This document shows positions 1-7,466 of a stretch of 41,593 nt of DNA, one piece after another; position 1 is the first letter of the stretch; every line of letters starts with the position of its first letter. This DNA is from a virus. The notes under the pieces are model-generated. The model ran no database searches. It worked only from the letters and a program-made list of their open reading frames with translations, and was not told where the DNA came from. The stretch covers positions 1-41,593 of IMG/VR virus record IMGVR_UViG_3300043570_000958. One strand, given 5' to 3'. Position numbers and translations under genes: made by a program.

Positions 1-208
1 TGCTACTTGCTTGACTAAAGTTATCAATCCAGATGAGTTCATCATCAATTTCAATTATTCCTTTGGCTAAGTTAGAACTTGATCCAATAGGAACAGCAGT
101 AGCAGTAGATGTAATAGCACTATTGAGATAGGTTATTCTATCTTGGCGCAGGGTGTAGCCTGCTAGAGACGAGCGAACCTCATCTATCATATCGCTAAGT
201 GTTGGCAT
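1..208 (-). CDS. virion structural protein, N-terminal part (runs off left edge)
   Basis: A start codon at 208 opens a 69-codon frame that stays open to the window edge. The peptide begins MPTLSDMIDEV and has the pattern ELIWIDNF near the edge. It overlaps the stop codon of the glycosyltransferase gene by one base (TAATG), so it belongs to the same operon. I do not recognise a named domain. Its N-terminal style and its place after the head genes suggest a head-tail connector-like or other structural protein. The gene entering at the right edge (to 41593) looks like the rest of it; the two do not join in frame without about two bases modulo three of missing sequence. Confidence 0.6.
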   Translation of the reverse strand, partial: MPTLSDMIDEVRSSLAGYTLRQDRITYLNSAITSTATAVPIGSSSNLAKGIIEIDDELIWIDNFSQASS

Positions 209-1269
209 TATTTCCTCTCATACCAGCCATCTCCCCATAGAGTTAGCAGTCGTGCAAAGTATTGCTCGTATTGTGGTGCAATAGCTTCTAGTGAATACAA
301 CGCTACTGCTCTCTTATGTATTGCTACTGGGTCTAAGTCTTTTACCCACTCTGTTGCACCAGCAAATTCCATTGCATTTCTGCAACGATATCCGGTAACT
401 CCTTGTGGGTTAGTCTCAGTAAAGGCTCCCCAGTCTGTAGTAATCGTTGGAGTACCACAGGCTTGTGCTTCGATAACTACGTTACCAAAAGGTTCTATGT
501 AAAGCGTTGGGGCAAAGAGTGCAATAGCACCGCCCATTAGTTTTGCTCGCTGCTCTGGCCCGACTGGTCCTACCCACTCACCATATTCAATCTTGGGATT
601 TGTTCCAGGACCTGCCATTATAAGTTTTAGCCCAAGTTCTTTACAAACGTGTTGAGCAACTATGATGCCTTTGCGATCTACCATACGACCTACGTATAGG
701 TAATAATCTTCTTTCTTTTCTTGCAGTGGAAACATCTCTGGTTCTAAGTAACCAGGTATTACCGCATCGTAGAAGTTGCCATCTACTGCTGTAGGGTCTT
801 TATACATTGCATAGATACTGTGCATCCAAGCATAGGATTCAAAGACTCTATACTTGCTAAAGACTCCACCGTAGCCAACACCGAACTCAACTGTCATATA
901 ATCGGGGTAAGCATCTGCTATCGGTTTATGTGATGCACCACCGATAACACATATAAAATCTTTTTGTACTAAGCGCTTGCCTAGTTCCTCAATTGCTTTA
1001 GCATTGAATATTTGCCAATGCGGTAATTGGTTATCAAAGGCAGCTTCGGTATAATGCTTACCTTCTAGTGCATCTGCTTGTTCTTGCTTAGTGATACAAG
1101 TAACAAGTTCATCACAAGGTGCTTCATTATCTTCACTAGCGTAGAGGTAGACCGTATGACCTAGACTCTTCATCATTATGCAAAAGCGTCTTACCTTTTC
1201 AGTATAGGCGCAGTTGACATAATCTTTAGTTGTTTGGGTATGTGGCAGGCTGATAACGTGGAATCTCAT
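208..1269 (-). CDS. GT4-type glycosyltransferase
   Basis: 353 residues from the ATG at 1269. An in-frame TTG at 1299 would overlap the upstream gene further and is less likely; the ATG has an AGGAT-type ribosome site. The C-terminal half shows the GT-B retaining glycosyltransferase signature: VGRMVDRKG at 193-201 with the usual Arg and Lys, a loop rich in Gly and Pro, and the E-x7-E motif EPFGNVVIE at 259-267 followed by AQACGTP. Such enzymes transfer a sugar from a nucleotide-sugar donor. The acceptor cannot be read from sequence. The gene lies directly downstream of the collagen-like protein, which is very rich in Thr, so virion glycosylation is a reasonable inference; DNA or host-surface modification is the alternative. 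Confidence 0.85.
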   Translation of the reverse strand: MRFHVISLPHTQTTKDYVNCAYTEKVRRFCIMMKSLGHTVYLYASEDNEAPCDELVTCITKQEQADALEGKHYTEAAFDNQLPHWQIFNAKAIEELGKRLVQKDFICVIGGASHKPIADAYPDYMTVEFGVGYGGVFSKYRVFESYAWMHSIYAMYKDPTAVDGNFYDAVIPGYLEPEMFPLQEKKEDYYLYVGRMVDRKGIIVAQHVCKELGLKLIMAGPGTNPKIEYGEWVGPVGPEQRAKLMGGAIALFAPTLYIEPFGNVVIEAQACGTPTITTDWGAFTETNPQGVTGYRCRNAMEFAGATEWVKDLDPVAIHKRAVALYSLEAIAPQYEQYFARLLTLWGDGWYERK

Positions 1270-1279
1270 AGGGCTTATC

Positions 1280-2200
1280 CTACGATATGTCGCCCACAAT
1301 CAAGAACGTATTGCTCGCCGTACAGATTACTGTGGCGGCTGACTTATTAGTTCTCAACTTGGGAGCAGTCGTTGTTGCACCAGTTGAAAGAATAGTTACT
1401 CCAGCGCCTTGAGCAAAGGTTACTTGACCTGCTCCATATTGGACTACGTGTATCTGGTCATTGGCACTAAAGACTGATGGAGGCACTGTAAGTGTAATAG
1501 CAGCAGCGTTATTGAGAGTAACGATATCGCTGAGATCGCCAATGACAAGTGTGTAGCTAGTACCAGTTTGAGTGTTGAATCCTGCAATGTTGCCAACGCC
1601 AGTAGCACCTGTTGGACCAGTGGGTCCAGTCAAACCTGTGGGTCCTGTAGGTCCAGTAGCACCAGCAGGTCCGGTAGCGCCTGTTGGTCCAGTTGGTCCA
1701 GTATCACCAGTAGCACCGATTGGGCCAGAGGCTCCAATAACACCAGTAGGTCCGACATCTCCTGTAACGCCTTGCGGCCCAGTTGCTCCTGTAGGACCTG
1801 TAGCACCTGCTGGTCCTGTGGCTCCTGTAGGACCTGGAACAACGCTGTCAGCACCTGTAGGACCTGTAGGTCCTGTGGCCCCTGCAGGGCCTGTAGGACC
1901 CGTAGGACCGGCAACTGTGCTATCAGCACCAGTTGGTCCTGTAGCGCCTGTAACTCCTGTAGGACCTGTTGCACCAGTAGCACCTACGCCTGTAGGTCCA
2001 GTGGCTCCAGTGGCTCCATCAGGACCTGTGGCTCCAGTTACACCAGTAGCACCAGATGCACCTGTTGAACCAGTAGCACCGACAGGTCCTTGTGGACCAG
2101 TAGGACCTGTGGCACCACCGATGCCTTGAGGACCTTGCTGTGCTGAAAATACCAATGATTGGTTGGGAGTAATGGATTCAATAACTACATAGGTTGTCAT
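1280..2200 (-). CDS. collagen-like virion fibre protein
   Basis: 306 residues in three parts. Residues 1-22 are a short non-repetitive head. About residues 23-204 are nearly uninterrupted Gly-X-Y triplets, mostly GPT, GAT and GPA types with Thr often in Y. About residues 205-306 form a beta-rich C-terminal domain without the repeat. Such phage proteins form trimeric collagen-like stalks on tail fibres or capsids. The ATG overlaps the stop of the preceding gene (2197) by four bases. The repeats are encoded by many near-identical 9-18 base units, so length variation between related phages is expected. The opposite strand shows long open frames over the repeat, which are artefacts of composition. 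Confidence 0.9.
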   Translation of the reverse strand: MTTYVVIESITPNQSLVFSAQQGPQGIGGATGPTGPQGPVGATGSTGASGATGVTGATGPDGATGATGPTGVGATGATGPTGVTGATGPTGADSTVAGPTGPTGPAGATGPTGPTGADSVVPGPTGATGPAGATGPTGATGPQGVTGDVGPTGVIGASGPIGATGDTGPTGPTGATGPAGATGPTGPTGLTGPTGPTGATGVGNIAGFNTQTGTSYTLVIGDLSDIVTLNNAAAITLTVPPSVFSANDQIHVVQYGAGQVTFAQGAGVTILSTGATTTAPKLRTNKSAATVICTASNTFLIVGDIS

Positions 2201-2538
2201 AGCGTTACAGCCCCCGTTACAATAAATAGACCTTCAAGATATCTAGTAATAGTAGATCCACTATTTAGAATCAAATCATAAGAATAGCGACCAGGAACGA
2301 TTGGCTCTGTAAGTGCAGAAGAAAGAGTTACAGTAACGGTTCCTGTTGCACCAGTTAGTACCATACGACCATTTTCAGTAGTAGCCACAACAGTTGTTGT
2401 GGTAGAACCAACGAATGGGCGAACTGTCATAGTTCCTGTATAGCCAGTGATGTTGATTGGAACAGCATCGTTATTGATTGAAAACTGAAAATTGAACGTT
2501 GTTGCTTGCTCGCAGATTAGATTGAATTTAGCACTCAT
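2197..2538 (-). CDS. small beta-rich virion protein (baseplate/tail-associated type)
   Basis: 113 residues, Thr/Val-rich with alternating beta strands and no signal peptide. The opening pattern ([14 protein letters not shown], then a short polar loop and [10 protein letters not shown]) and the closing strand (YSYDLILN...[11 protein letters not shown]) match the general look of small Ig-like phage proteins that dock fibres to a baseplate. It overlaps its neighbours by four bases on each side and sits immediately before the collagen-like fibre gene. I infer a structural role as fibre base or adaptor; no catalytic motif is visible. Confidence 0.55.
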   Translation of the reverse strand: MSAKFNLICEQATTFNFQFSINNDAVPINITGYTGTMTVRPFVGSTTTTVVATTENGRMVLTGATGTVTVTLSSALTEPIVPGRYSYDLILNSGSTITRYLEGLFIVTGAVTL

Positions 2539-3254
2539 TGTGAGACACCTCTGAGAGCCTGCGCTGCAGGTAGGCCAGTAGTCCTAGCGATAAAGTTACA
2601 TACACCGCTAAAATCAAGCCAGTCACCTTTAGGATATTCAACTTCTGTTGTGAGCGCAAAAGTAATGTCTTCCGTTCCTATAATAATAGATCCGTTAGGA
2701 CCTGTTCCTTCAGATACCAGTTTGAAAGTTTTGTTAGCATATGTTGTACCAGTTTGAACAAAGGCATACTTACCATAAGCAACTTGTCCTGCAATAGAGT
2801 TATTGCAAGTATTGCAACGAGTCAATACCCACTTGGTAGATGCAGAACCTTGGTCTGTTACATAGTAAACGCCGTTAGTTGTTGCGTCAGTATTCTGCCA
2901 GTACAAGACTCGTTCACCTGTTGAGATAGTGTGACCATCTACAACAAGACGGGCATTAGAAGGTGCCGTAAGTGTTGCACCAATCCCATAACCGCCGTCT
3001 GCTCCTAACGTTCCCGGTGCATAAACACCAGAAGTAGGCGCAGTTGTTGCTGCGTGTACAAATGGGAAGTTACTCATAATCTCATTGAGAACTCCAACTG
3101 TGTCATCAACAGTAAGTTGGACATCTCTTGCCGCTGCCCATTGACGAGCAGCCAGCGCCATATCTACCATTTCGGCAGATGTTCGATAGGTGCCACCATT
3201 AGCAAGTCTGTTCATCTCTGCTAGTAAAGTTGTACCGTAAACTCCTAGTGCCAC
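2535..3254 (-). CDS. virion structural protein with fibre-type beta repeat
   Basis: 239 residues from a GTG start preceded by AAGGAGATATAG, a strong ribosome site. The N-terminal 70 residues are helical. Residues about 100-185 carry the pattern seen in many phage fibre and spike proteins: a LVVDGHTISTGERVLYWQN type strand-turn followed by NGVYYVTDQG. The stop overlaps the start of the next gene (2538). Structural, probably tail- or fibre-associated; the exact role is not determinable. Confidence 0.5.
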   Translation of the reverse strand: MALGVYGTTLLAEMNRLANGGTYRTSAEMVDMALAARQWAAARDVQLTVDDTVGVLNEIMSNFPFVHAATTAPTSGVYAPGTLGADGGYGIGATLTAPSNARLVVDGHTISTGERVLYWQNTDATTNGVYYVTDQGSASTKWVLTRCNTCNNSIAGQVAYGKYAFVQTGTTYANKTFKLVSEGTGPNGSIIIGTEDITFALTTEVEYPKGDWLDFSGVCNFIARTTGLPAAQALRGVSQ

Positions 3255-3273
3255 CTATATCTCCTTTACTTCT

Positions 3274-3552
3274 TTATTTACAATTGCAATCCCAAGCACG
3301 AAGTGACTTGTTTATTCTAGAGTTTGGATCTTTGGCAGTTTTAGCGGAAGTCAACTTGGACTTCATACCGCACATACGACCGCAGAAAGACTTGCGCCGT
3401 CCTGCAGACTTAGGTGATTTAGCAGCCTCAGCCTTTTTGACTGGAGGCTTGAGGTTCATCCCCTGCGCTTTAGCAGAGGCACGACCTTTGGCGTTGAGGC
3501 CACCCTTAGGGTTCTTACCTTCTGCTCTCTGCCACGCTGGAGACTTTGCCAT
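3274..3552 (-). CDS. small basic phage protein (SPAWxRxEGKNPxGGLNAKGRAS family)
   Basis: 92 residues, Lys/Arg-rich. It opens with the recognisable block SPAWQRAEGKNPKGGLNAKGR, shared by many phage and marine viral proteins of unknown function (I believe DUF6321, from memory). The second half has GRRKSFCGRMCGMKSKLTS and ends in Cys-Asn-Cys-Lys. The start overlaps the stop of the 41-residue gene upstream (3553). High charge suggests DNA binding or packaging with the head, but this is inference. Confidence 0.7.
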   Translation of the reverse strand: MAKSPAWQRAEGKNPKGGLNAKGRASAKAQGMNLKPPVKKAEAAKSPKSAGRRKSFCGRMCGMKSKLTSAKTAKDPNSRINKSLRAWDCNCK

Positions 3553-3678
3553 TTACTTAGCAGACTTTCCCATTGCACCAGTCTGTAGTGATTCATAAGT
3601 CTCGTACTTCATTGCACCTTCGTATTGCTTATCAGGTGTTGGGTACTTTGCAATCTCTTCTTCTTTGTAGTTTTCCAT
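3553..3678 (-). CDS. 41-residue hypothetical protein
   Basis: ATG at 3678 to TAA at 3555-3553, encoding a peptide that begins MENYKEEEIAKYP and ends GAMGKSAK. It fits exactly between the basic 43-residue gene and the 92-residue gene, overlapping the first by one base (TAATG) and abutting the second, so it fills the operon gap. No domain recognised. Confidence 0.55.
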   Translation of the reverse strand: MENYKEEEIAKYPTPDKQYEGAMKYETYESLQTGAMGKSAK

Positions 3679-3806
3679 TACTTCTTCTTACCCATCTTCT
3701 TAGTCTGCTTCTTGATCATCTTTTTGCCAGTCTTCTTGGCTTCCTTCTTAGCTGCTGCCATACCTTTTGGACCGTATGCAAATTCTTTCATTCCTACTTT
3801 TGGCAT
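3678..3806 (-). CDS. 43-residue lysine-rich miniprotein
   Basis: ATG at 3806 with GGAG upstream (AAGGAGAAAAA), stop at 3680-3678. The peptide begins MPKVGMKEFAYGPKG and continues as a run of Lys, Ala and Met (about 18 Lys of 43). Tiny peptides with this MPxVGxKEFxYxxxG opening recur beside capsid genes in uncultured phages. Probably nucleic-acid binding or head-associated; inference only. Confidence 0.6.
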   Translation of the reverse strand: MPKVGMKEFAYGPKGMAAAKKEAKKTGKKMIKKQTKKMGKKK

Positions 3807-3815
3807 TTTTTCTCC

Positions 3816-4097
3816 TTAGTTTTTATAGGTCATTGAGATTCCATCGAAGGCTTTTCCACCTTCATTGGAAAGTTGAACTGCTGCATCTATGTCAGCTTTC
3901 TTAGTAGAGCGTGGCTCTATACCTTGCCTTGTTGCATCCCAGTAGGACTGAATCTCTTTCTCATCTGCACGAACTTTAGTCTGGTCATATCCAGATTTAG
4001 TTGGAGTAACACCAACGAACATTGGAGTATTAGACCTAAGGCACTCTCCGTAGGATTCGTGGTCTTGCGTCTTACAAGAACTTGTGCAATTACTCAT
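3816..4097 (-). CDS. 93-residue hypothetical protein with N-terminal Cys cluster
   Basis: Begins MSNCTSSCKTQDHESYGECLRS, giving Cys at 4, 8 and 19, followed by GYDQTKVRADEKEIQSYWDATRQGIEP. The YGECLR segment recurs in small genes downstream of phage capsid genes. Its start overlaps the stop of the 106-residue gene upstream by four bases (ATGA). No function known to me; a metal site is possible but incomplete. Confidence 0.6.
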   Translation of the reverse strand: MSNCTSSCKTQDHESYGECLRSNTPMFVGVTPTKSGYDQTKVRADEKEIQSYWDATRQGIEPRSTKKADIDAAVQLSNEGGKAFDGISMTYKN

Positions 4098-4414
4098 ACT
4101 ATTGGAGTCACATAACTTCCATAGCCAGCAGCAGTTAGAACTGCTGCTTGCTCATCACTAATTACATATTCGTGACCACCAAGGAAATAGTAACTAGCTG
4201 CCGCTAAATCATCTTGGCTTGGTGTCTGTGTCATTACAACAGTAGTACCAGTAACTAATAACGATTGGCCTCGTGGAACATCTGTCATACTAGGTGCGAT
4301 AGGGCCATCAATGGTTCCACCAGTAAGGCGACGACCTGCAAGACGGGCATACTTAGAGTATGGATCATCAACGTATGTCTCCCACCGGTACGGTGTTACT
4401 AATGTATATGCCAT
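4094..4414 (-). CDS. head/tail structural protein downstream of capsid
   Basis: 106 residues from the ATG at 4414, preceded by AAAGG at good distance; the TTG two codons upstream is less likely. Mixed alpha/beta, with VPRGQSLLVTGTTVVMTQTPSQDDLAAASYYFLGGHEYVISDEQAAVL in the second half, no membrane segment and no motif. It is the first gene after the major capsid gene, separated by a hairpin pair. Possible head decoration or completion protein; unproven. Confidence 0.5.
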   Translation of the reverse strand: MAYTLVTPYRWETYVDDPYSKYARLAGRRLTGGTIDGPIAPSMTDVPRGQSLLVTGTTVVMTQTPSQDDLAAASYYFLGGHEYVISDEQAAVLTAAGYGSYVTPIV

Positions 4415-4433
4415 ATCCAACCTTTCATAAGTA

Positions 4434-4461
4434 GCAGAGGCGGGTTTGACCCCGCCCCTGC
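4434..4461 (-). terminator. hairpin after the major capsid gene
   Basis: Arms 4434-4444 and 4451-4461 pair over 10 of 11 positions around a 6-base loop; the core is GGCGGG/CCCGCC. No U-tract follows on the minus strand, so it is more likely a partial terminator or an RNA-stabilising 3' hairpin than a full stop. Confidence 0.5.
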
Positions 4462-4463
4462 CG

Positions 4464-4479
4464 AACGGAATTATCCGTT
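4464..4479 (-). promoter_or_regulatory. hairpin enclosing the capsid stop codon
   Basis: Perfect 6-bp inverted repeat AACGGA / TCCGTT with the 4-base loop ATTA. The TAA stop of the capsid gene (4473-4471) lies in the loop. Together with the GC-rich hairpin 5 bases further on it makes a two-stem 3' end on the capsid mRNA. Confidence 0.45.
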
Positions 4480-5652
4480 AGTTGCTGCAGACTCAATGCG
4501 ATAGAGTGCAGACTCACGAAGGCGGTTGAAGCCTCCGAAGTAGTACCAACCGATTGTGCGGAAACGACGAAGTGCATCAATCTCTGGACCGATAACGGTT
4601 GAGATATCTGCAGCTTGTGCTTCAGCCAATGCTTCACGACCGGCAACAATTGCGCGGTAGTTGTTGGTAAATGTAACAGTACCTGTATCTGCTGCTGAAG
4701 TAACGTTAGTTGCTGTCAGAGCATAGGTAAATGTTGTTGTTGATGGTACAGATGCGATTGTAAATGTACCGTTGAGTGTTGTTGCAGTTACGCAAGCAAC
4801 TGTTACGACCTGACCTACGCCAAGACCGTGAGCAACTGCTGTTGTAATTGTTGCAACGTTTGAAGTCAACGCGCTGTTGGTGATAGTAGTGCTTGTAGTA
4901 ATACCAGCAGCCAACTTTAGACCATTGAGAACACGTGGTGTCTCAACGATGAAAGCACCTTCAATTACGCCAACTGCACCAGCCACGAATGGTGTGCGGT
5001 CAACATACTTTGAAAGTTCTTGGAATCCACCAGTACCAGTTTCAGCACGAAGATCGGCTGACTGACGTGGGTGGAGGTATGCAGCATAGAGTTCACCCAT
5101 ACGAGGCAATGCCTTGTTTGTACGTAGTGAAACAACAGCGTTGCGGATATCCGCTACTGTCATTGTGTCTACTGGTAGAACTGTTGCTGATGAAGTTGGA
5201 GCAGTACCTGATGGACCGTTTGAGTAGATAGCGTTAGTTCCTGCTGAGAGGACCTGACCAACTACGTTGTCAATTGAGTCTGCTGCGTTGTAAGCGATGA
5301 TGTCAGCAAGTGCTGAATCAACATCGTTGAATGAAGTTAGGTTCAACTTCTTTGTTGTTGTTACTGCTGAACCGTATTCGTTCAGAGTTACTGTAACCTG
5401 TGAAGGGTTACCGAGAGCAATGGAAGATACATCAGATGTTTCTGTCAATGTTGAAGTGGCTTGTGCCAAATCTGAATAGATAGAGAACACAACTGACGAA
5501 CCTGGCATTGCCTGTTGCACTGGCTTGACGTCAGCAAGGTTACGCATAACTGGAATGGAACGAAGTGCCATTCTTACATACTGGTCGTATGCTGCAGTTA
5601 CAAGTGCGCTGATCGTCGAGCTAGAGGTAGGGGTACCTGTTGGGATAGCCAT
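4471..5652 (-). CDS. major capsid protein
   Basis: 393 residues, no signal peptide, directly downstream of an acidic scaffold-like gene and followed by hairpins, the usual position for the coat protein. The start MAIPTGTPTSSSTISALVT leads into a helical arm and a region (about 85-125) of the type GNPSQVTVTLNEYGSAVTTT followed by a long helix, as in HK97-fold coat proteins. Residues about 255-330 are unlike the rest: Thr/Val-rich, with TSNVATITTAVAHGLGVGQ and TLNGTFTIASVPSTTTF, an all-beta module found as an insert in other phage structural proteins. The C-terminal part (ADISTVIGPEIDALRRFRTIGWYYFGGF) returns to the coat fold. Its Leu codons are mostly CTT/TTG, unlike the plus-strand cluster. 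Confidence 0.85.
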   Translation of the reverse strand: MAIPTGTPTSSSTISALVTAAYDQYVRMALRSIPVMRNLADVKPVQQAMPGSSVVFSIYSDLAQATSTLTETSDVSSIALGNPSQVTVTLNEYGSAVTTTKKLNLTSFNDVDSALADIIAYNAADSIDNVVGQVLSAGTNAIYSNGPSGTAPTSSATVLPVDTMTVADIRNAVVSLRTNKALPRMGELYAAYLHPRQSADLRAETGTGGFQELSKYVDRTPFVAGAVGVIEGAFIVETPRVLNGLKLAAGITTSTTITNSALTSNVATITTAVAHGLGVGQVVTVACVTATTLNGTFTIASVPSTTTFTYALTATNVTSAADTGTVTFTNNYRAIVAGREALAEAQAADISTVIGPEIDALRRFRTIGWYYFGGFNRLRESALYRIESAATNG

Positions 5653-5683
5653 TTAGGTCTAGCCTTTCGTTAGTAGGAGGGGG

Positions 5684-6157
5684 TTATAAACCAGACTGCC
5701 TAATTAGTTCATCCAGTTCTTCTTTGCTATTTGTATTGAGTAGACGTTGCATAATGTCTGCGTTATGTTCTGGTGAAGCACCAGAATCTGCAGTATTTGT
5801 CATTCTCTTATACGCAGCAGCGTCGGCTGGATTTACATTAGGTGTTGCCTGGCTTTGCCCGAGGTCAATTCCAAATACATCGGAATATTCTTCGAGCCAT
5901 TTAGACACCGACTCTTCAGTTGGGTCAATGTCCGATGGAATAAAAGAAGCGATCTTCTGATTTACTCCGCGACTTGCGAGAGCATCCTTGATTGTTCTTT
6001 CGCGTTGCCCTTTGCTAAGGCTGTCAAACTGGCTTTTGAGATCTGCCAGTTCTTTTTCCTTTTGCTTATTGGCTTTACGTAATTGCTTTACAAGGTCATT
6101 GCTAGACGAATCTTCTGTTGTGAAGTCGTCGTCATCCTCGTAGTCATAATTGGACAT
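5684..6157 (-). CDS. capsid scaffold protein
   Basis: 157 residues from the ATG at 6157, which has GGGAGAAGAAAC just upstream; an open frame extends to 6250 without a ribosome site. The N-terminus is extremely acidic (MSNYDYEDDDDFTTED). A Lys/Glu-rich coiled coil follows (about 22-60, LVKQLRKANKQKEKELADLKSQF), then a helical C-terminus. Acidic, coiled-coil, no enzymatic motif and immediately upstream of the major capsid gene: the classic scaffold profile. No protease domain is fused or adjacent. Confidence 0.8.
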   Translation of the reverse strand: MSNYDYEDDDDFTTEDSSSNDLVKQLRKANKQKEKELADLKSQFDSLSKGQRERTIKDALASRGVNQKIASFIPSDIDPTEESVSKWLEEYSDVFGIDLGQSQATPNVNPADAAAYKRMTNTADSGASPEHNADIMQRLLNTNSKEELDELIRQSGL

Positions 6158-6194
6158 AGTGTTTCTTCTCCCTATCAGTTGGTTTGATTTCGCC

Positions 6195-6227
6195 AGCCTC
6201 ATATTCCAATGGGGATTGGATATGGCT
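6195..6227 (-). promoter_or_regulatory. leader hairpin ahead of scaffold-capsid genes
   Basis: Nested inverted repeat: AGCC/GGCT outside, ATA/TAT, then TCCAAT/ATTGGA around a 4-base loop, with small bulges, about 13 bp in all. It lies in the 130-base gap upstream of the scaffold gene, the longest gap in the minus-strand head operon, about 40 bases before the start codon. Confidence 0.45.
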
Positions 6228-6251
6228 CTGACTCCTGGACTTGTTATCACT

Positions 6252-6275
6252 CCACTAGGCCAGTTGTTCTAGTGG
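6252..6275. terminator. hairpin between virion-protein gene and scaffold gene
   Basis: Perfect 7-bp repeat CCACTAG / CTAGTGG with a 10-base loop, just beyond the stop of the 392-residue virion gene. The T-rich tail (GCTTTTTATTT) lies on the plus-strand side, so as a terminator it would act on plus-strand transcripts. On the minus strand it may be a processing or stability element. Confidence 0.4.
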
Positions 6276-6287
6276 CAGGCTTTTTAT

Positions 6288-7466
6288 TTAGTAACCGCCT
6301 GCGCGATCTCGCGCTAAGGCTGTGCCGGTAAGTCCGGTTCTAGCATTGAAAGAGGCTTTCTCAAGTCCCGTAATCTTTTGGGTTTGTTTTATTGCTTCTG
6401 CAGAACCAGGTATATTCAATGCCACTTGCTCTGCTGTCTGTTGTGTGTATGGATCTTGACCATAAATAGATGCAAGTTGTCCACCACGAAGTGAGCCTCC
6501 AGCAATATTAGATGCTTGGGCTTGATATTGTGCGCCTGTAACATTATTAGCAGCAAGTGCTTCGGCACCAGCTACTGTTGCTTGTAGACCAGCACCTAAC
6601 TGTGCTCCACCAATTTCAGCAGCAGTTACCTTACGCTTGATAAGATCCATTCCCTTAGTAGGGTCTAATACAAATCCAAGGATATCTCCATCATTTATAT
6701 CAGGATAGAACTGTTGTAAGGCTTGCTTTACTCTTGGATTTGCATTGAGTACTCTACTTTTGCCAAGTATAATTCTATTTTCTAATTCAGTTGCATCTAC
6801 ACCACCGGCAATGAGTTGAGTAAAACCTTCTTGTGTTCCCATTGAATCTTTGGCCCAGTAGGATTCTGGTAATCCATAGTTACGCATAACATTTTGGTAT
6901 TGGTCTTCAAGAGCAATGTATTCTGCTTCACTAATTGCCGCTAAACCTTTAGCAATACGTTGTTTATTAGCACCAAAACGCTTTTGGTAGGCTTCAGTTT
7001 CACGAAGTTTTATAGTAAATTCTGCAGGGGAGGCACCCGTAACAATAAGATTTTTTAGTGGTTCCAATAACGAGCCAAGCCCATATTTATTGAACTCGGC
7101 AGTAACTAAATCATAAGCAGATTGGCCTTGACGTCTCTTTGCCTCTGCATCTAAATTTGCTGCAGTTGTCTTATCCTGCTGTATGGTTCCTTTGCGGATA
7201 ACTTCTTCAGTGCCATTATCATAGCGTTCGATAACATCACCAGTTGTTGAATCCGTATAAGTACCAATTGCTTTTCTATTGACAGTCATTGCTGTCGCTT
7301 GTTGTCCAAGAGATGCAGCTTCTTTAGCCGCTAAAGCAGTATCTGCAACTTGTGCTGCAACTTCACCTGATATACCAGAACTTTCCTCAGCGAGAGCACC
7401 AAGGTATGACTGTTCAGGAGTTCTCTTTGTTTGTGCTGCTTTCAAATCATCTGCTATAGCCATCAT
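6288..7466 (-). CDS. internal virion / ejection-type protein, 392 aa
   Basis: Ala/Gln-rich helical protein with no Cys-rich or enzymatic motif. The last 100 residues are low-complexity, with GGAQLGAGLQATVAGAEALAANNVTGAQYQAQASNI-type repeats (shortened here) and a final GLTGTALARDRAGGY. The start overlaps the stop of the 584-residue gene (TAATG at 7466). It belongs to a four-gene block (to 14521) between portal-side genes and scaffold; in podovirus-like phages such helical Ala-rich proteins are stored in the capsid and ejected with the DNA. That role is inferred from position and composition. Confidence 0.5.
   Translation of the reverse strand: MMAIADDLKAAQTKRTPEQSYLGALAEESSGISGEVAAQVADTALAAKEAASLGQQATAMTVNRKAIGTYTDSTTGDVIERYDNGTEEVIRKGTIQQDKTTAANLDAEAKRRQGQSAYDLVTAEFNKYGLGSLLEPLKNLIVTGASPAEFTIKLRETEAYQKRFGANKQRIAKGLAAISEAEYIALEDQYQNVMRNYGLPESYWAKDSMGTQEGFTQLIAGGVDATELENRIILGKSRVLNANPRVKQALQQFYPDINDGDILGFVLDPTKGMDLIKRKVTAAEIGGAQLGAGLQATVAGAEALAANNVTGAQYQAQASNIAGGSLRGGQLASIYGQDPYTQQTAEQVALNIPGSAEAIKQTQKITGLEKASFNARTGLTGTALARDRAGGY

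Noticed and set aside
1568-2129. Long plus-strand and second minus-strand open frames across the collagen repeat
   Set aside because: They are produced by the triplet-repeat composition; their translations are monotonous Pro/Val/Gly, Cys/Ser/Thr or Leu/Gln repeats, and none has a ribosome site.
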